Positions 59,008 through 64,000 of a DNA stretch of 64,000 bases are shown in pieces. The stretch spans positions 12,870,001 to 12,934,000 of the forward strand of contig OZ059899.1 of NCBI GenBank assembly GCA_964057225.1, given 5' to 3'. Position 1 is the first letter of the stretch. The number at the start of each line of letters is the position of its first letter. The notes below the pieces were generated by a model. It was given only the letters and a program-made list of their open reading frames with translations, made no database searches and was not told the DNA's origin. A program made the position numbers and the translations under genes. The stretch comes from Auanema rhodensis (taxonomy: Eukaryota > Nematoda > Chromadorea > Rhabditida > Rhabditidae).

Positions 59008-60478
59008 ATGATCTCCCCCTACGCTACCATCGTTGACAACCGCGACTTTCATGCAGCCATGACTGCTGAAAAAATCGACCGGGGTATGTGCCTACATATA
59101 TTGCAATGAATATGCTAATTGCGACGTCTATTTAATGAATTTGAATAATCGATTTCGAATCACGTCATCAATTTTTCATTTTTCACTCATTACAAGTCGC
59201 TAATCGGTTGTATTCATGAACATTACTTTCAGCTCTTCGTGCCGGGGAAAAGGATGCCGTTGTTAAGATCATTACTTCCTTGAGCAATGGACAACGCCAA
59301 CTAGTAATTCATTTGTTTTTGTAGTATAGAAAATTGTAATAATATAACTTTACAGCTTCGTGAGCCATATAAGATCAAATATGGTAAGGATATCATGACA
59401 GCTTTGGATAAGAAGTTCAGTGGAGATCTTGAGAATGCTGTTCTGTCTCTTATGGATTCTCCTCTGGATTACGATCTTAAGCAACTAAAGCAAGCTATGA
59501 AGGTATAGGAAATTGTAATCATTTTGCCTTCAAATAATGTTCTAGGGCCTCGGAACCGATGAAGCTGTTCTTATTGAGATTCTAGGATCTCGTACACCAG
59601 ATCAACTTCGTGCTATTCGTGCTGGATATGAGCGTGAATATGGAAAACAATTAGAGAAAGAGGTTAAAACTCTAATACAAACGCCATATGATTGTCAATA
59701 TTAGGTTGCCTCTGAGACTAGTGGGGAGTTTAAGGAACTCTTAATTTCATTGGTTACCGGAAGTAAGGACGCATCTCATGATACTAACGATGCAGAGGCT
59801 AAAGATGTAAGTAGAAACATTATTTTCAATTATTTATCGGAAAAATGCTTAGGACGCTGTAAGACTATTTGCTGACGGCAAAGGTAAATTTGCAAACAAG
59901 GAAGGTCCATCACACTTCATGAAAATCCTTGCTACTCAAAATCAATATCAACTCAGAAAGGTAAACATTACTAAATTGATCATTTTAAAAAATAATTGTA
60001 ATTTAAGGTCTTTGCTTATTTCGAAGAAATCTCTGGATCTACTATTGAAAAGGCTATCGAGAAGGAATTCAGCGGAGATCTTCGCCAAACCTATCTTACT
60101 ATCGCTCGTGCTGCTCTAGATAAGCAAAAATTCTTCGCCCAGCAGTTGCATAGTTCTATGAAGGTAAGCAACATAGACAGTTGAAATAAAAATTTTCACG
60201 AGTTAGTCAAATACTATTTTGTAAATAAACATTTTGAAGGGACTCGGTACGCGCGACAATGACTTAATCAGAGTTCTTGTCTCACGCTCTGAAGTAGATT
60301 TGGAGCTTATCAAGACTGAATATAAAGAACTTTATGGAAAAACTCTCGAGGAAGATATCAAGGTACACTAAAGCAAAGCAGAAAGATAATATTTATGATT
60401 ATTTTTAAGGGTGATACCTCGGGTCTCTACAGAGATGCTCTTTTGGCTATCTGCAACGGAAACCGCTACATCTCATAA
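59008..60478 (+). CDS. Annexin (four-repeat Ca2+-dependent phospholipid-binding protein)
   Basis: Start [20 protein letters not shown], 9 nt after an aattttag acceptor. Four annexin repeats: R1 [20 protein letters not shown], which lacks the G-x-G-T Ca loop (RAGEKDA instead); R2 [20 protein letters not shown] with an intact type II loop; R3 [20 protein letters not shown], diverged as in other annexins; R4 [20 protein letters not shown] with an intact loop; and the end [18 protein letters not shown]. Total is about 320 residues, the usual core length with almost no N-terminal tail. Around eight exons with 40-55 bp introns. Nematode NEX-1 is the nearest relative I know, and in C. elegans nex-1 binds phosphatidylserine on apoptotic cells; orthology to nex-1 specifically is not proven. 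The next gene, atp-2, is 650 bp downstream. Confidence 0.93.
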
Positions 60479-60778
60479 AACCTTTTGCAATCTCGAAGGC
60501 ATATAATAGCTTTGAACATTCCTCTGGAAATCGCACTTTTTCAAACTTCTTTACCAAATTGAAAACAATTTTCGCTTATAGTATGTAGTTTGTATTAATA
60601 AAATGTTTCATTTTTGTTTTGTTTAAAATTTATATTGTGGAGATCAGAGATAAGAGAAATATATAGAAAAGAAATATCAAGATTTTAAAAAAATGTATAT
60701 AAAGAAACAAGGAGAAATAAAAATATTAGGGTTCCAATGATAAATTTAATCATGTAAAGATCAAAATCAAACTCCTGA

Positions 60779-60946
60779 CTATCTTTGATCATTAGCAAAT
60801 GATAATACAATAGTTATAGTAGCAAAATACAAATTCTGGGCGGTTGCCAAATAGTAGACTCTTGGTTTTCGCGCCAGGACCTGCAGCCCATCACAGTTCT
60901 CGGGCGGTCTAAATGGAATGTAGCTATATTCTTGAGCCCTTCCCAT
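60779..60946 (-). CDS. Candidate small membrane protein ORF, 55 codons
   Basis: Intact frame MGRAQEYSYIPFRPPENCDG then LQVLARKPRVYYLATAQNLY and FATITIVLSFANDQR, ending in TAG. Codon choice and GC content look more like coding sequence than the flanks. The C-terminal 20 residues could form one membrane segment. It is divergent from atp-2 (185 bp between starts). I do not recognise it; it could equally be chance in the annexin 3' flank. The same frame is open upstream to another ATG at 61039, but that extension (Lys/Tyr-rich) looks like noise. Confidence 0.35.
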   Translation of the reverse strand: MGRAQEYSYIPFRPPENCDGLQVLARKPRVYYLATAQNLYFATITIVLSFANDQR

Positions 60947-61130
60947 CTTTCTCTTTGAAACCTGTGTTACTTTTGAGTTTTTATCACTGATTTTTCTATA
61001 ATAGGTCTCGTAATATTTTAATTTTATATATAATTGCATAAATTCAACATATTCTGACTTATGTTATGTGTTTGAGCTTCTTTAAATAACTTTAATTATA
61101 ATTTATTCTGTTACAGGGGTACAAACTAGG

Positions 61131-63027
<1,897 letters not shown>

Positions 63028-63373
63028 ATGTAGTTTTTGTTATCGGATTGTGTAGAGATAAATTTAATGTATAGCCGTTGTTTTTTCTACCGTCCACTGT
63101 CTAATTCAGTCGTGTATGCGTTTATCTGGTTCGATTCCGACAAGAGGGTGGGCGATACTTCTATCTATGGTTGCCCACATTTGTTTTCTTTTATTTTTAT
63201 AACTTTGTCATAGTTGTGTAGGAAGAGATAATGAAAGTTTCTGATATAAAAGTTAGCCTAAAGGGGATTGGTTGTATGGGTTGTAAAGAGAAGCACTCCC
63301 AGTTAAAGTAATGCAAACAAAATGCACACATTACAGGTCTTTTGACGCTTAGGGGTTTTTGGCTTGAAACAAC
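63028..63373 (+). other. atp-2 3'UTR and spacer to the next gene
   Basis: 346 bp, no exon. A tRNA-like ggttcgattcc string occurs at 63128 but without stems. Pyrimidine-AG sites at about 63336 (acattacag) and 63351 (gacgcttag) could be acceptors for the downstream gene. Confidence 0.4.
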
Positions 63374-64000
63374 ATGAGTGCTGAAAAGGTAGTAAATATG
63401 TTATAAAGGCAATAAATAAAGGATATAATCTTTGTAGCATGAGCACGAAGATAGCTCATCGCAAAATGGTGGCAACAAGGTTTGAATGAATTTAAAGCTA
63501 ATGGAAAACTTCTTCATGTTAGAGGGAAGATGTATCAACTTCTGAAGTAATGCAGCAGAGTGCACAATCTTCTGCATCGACTGATGCTATTGATGAACGA
63601 AGAATAAATGTTGGATGGGTTACTGGGAGAAGCGAAGTCATTGAAAATCTTGATAAGTACGACAACACTCGTTTTCGATTATATATTCTTTTAGAAAAAT
63701 TACCGATTATTGTCATAAAATCGGCCTTCAACAATACAATTTCATCAGTTATCCTATCGGTGGAGTTACAAGATCATTCTGGGCAACTGATAGGTTCTCG
63801 AGCAATCTGCAACTGGTTTTCATCCATTTTTTGATTAAGTGTTGTTCCACCTCCAATTGATCTGCCCGACCTTCAACTTCGAAATCATTTATGGGAAACA
63901 TATGTAAATGGATCAGTTTCGGAGTGGATTGATTGTGATTCTAAAGATGAAACTATTGCACAGCTTTCTGAACAAGAGCTTTTGAAGGTTCTTAATTAAT
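63374..64000 (+). CDS. prmt-5: Probable PRMT5 (type II protein arginine methyltransferase), N-terminal part, runs off the right edge
   Basis: Exons: MSAEK (63374-63388), HEHEDSSSQNGGNK, and a longer exon starting REDVSTSEVMQQSAQSS and reading INVGWVTGRSEVIENLDKY. After an intron ending at attaag (63839) comes VVPPPIDLPDLQLRNHLWET then YVNGSVSEWIDCDSKDETIA and QLSEQELLK. The last stretch matches the PRMT5 N-terminal TIM-barrel region, where the human protein has a W-N-T ... W-I-R-P-D-S pattern followed by an LQELNF helix. The exon probably ends at 63987 before gttctt. Which donor precedes the attaag acceptor is unclear (a weak phase-compatible site near 63765 is one option). The catalytic domain is outside the window. 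In C. elegans prmt-5 is, as I recall, C34E10.5 beside atp-2 C34E10.6. Confidence 0.55.

Noticed and set aside
63128-63138. ggttcgattcc, a tRNA T-loop-like string
   Set aside because: No matching acceptor, D or anticodon stems around it; it lies in the atp-2 3'UTR.

Overview
The window is AT-rich animal DNA from a nematode. Genes have many short introns (mostly about 42-50 bp), start codons often sit right behind polypyrimidine-AG sites that look like spliced-leader acceptors, same-strand genes are stacked at operon-like spacing, and the encoded proteins are close to their Caenorhabditis counterparts (ATP-2, AHA-1, CED-12, CSNK-1, TBP-1). The ends of the gene models are less certain than the identities, because exons were joined by eye. 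I cannot name the species. The acceptors are looser than the strict Caenorhabditis TTTTCAG, so I do not assume that genus.

Left block, 1-23.5 kb, densely packed: cytoplasmic dynein heavy chain 5' end (-), HYPK (+), then a minus-strand run of an ABHD4/5-type lipid hydrolase, SPT16 and an unrecognised two-zinc-finger protein. Mitochondrial ribosomal protein mL43 (+) converges on the ARNT orthologue aha-1 (-). A second minus-strand run holds casein kinase 1 gamma, the ELMO orthologue ced-12, and 5-formyltetrahydrofolate cyclo-ligase.

Middle block, 23.5-43 kb, sparse: 7.5 kb with no recognisable gene, a purine-rich + strand, microsatellites and a 30-bp palindrome. It is followed by a large-intron gene for a secreted cysteine-rich protein (-) and, head to head with it, a gene resembling radial spoke protein 3 (+).

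Right block, 43-64 kb, dense again: a RING/TRAF/MATH gene (-) with a PP1-family phosphatase (+) nested in one intron. Upstream on the same strand lie TTC27, TBP and NOC4. NOC4 shares a 292-bp divergent promoter with a LUC7-like splicing factor (+). After a 2.7 kb gap come an annexin, ATP synthase beta (atp-2) and the start of a probable PRMT5 gene, all +.

From memory of the C. elegans map, the left block matches chromosome I loci (Y106G6E.4-.6, C25A1.11-.12, dhc-1, spt-16) and the right block chromosome III loci (T20B12.1-.3, atp-2/prmt-5, nex-1, trf-1). The repeat-rich middle would then be a junction of two ancestral linkage groups, or an assembly join. UAYYUU (Ur-like) elements 30-45 nt upstream of the inferred trans-splice sites of SPT16, MTHFS and TBP support polycistronic transcription. 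I saw no rRNA, tRNA, CRISPR array or intact mobile element.
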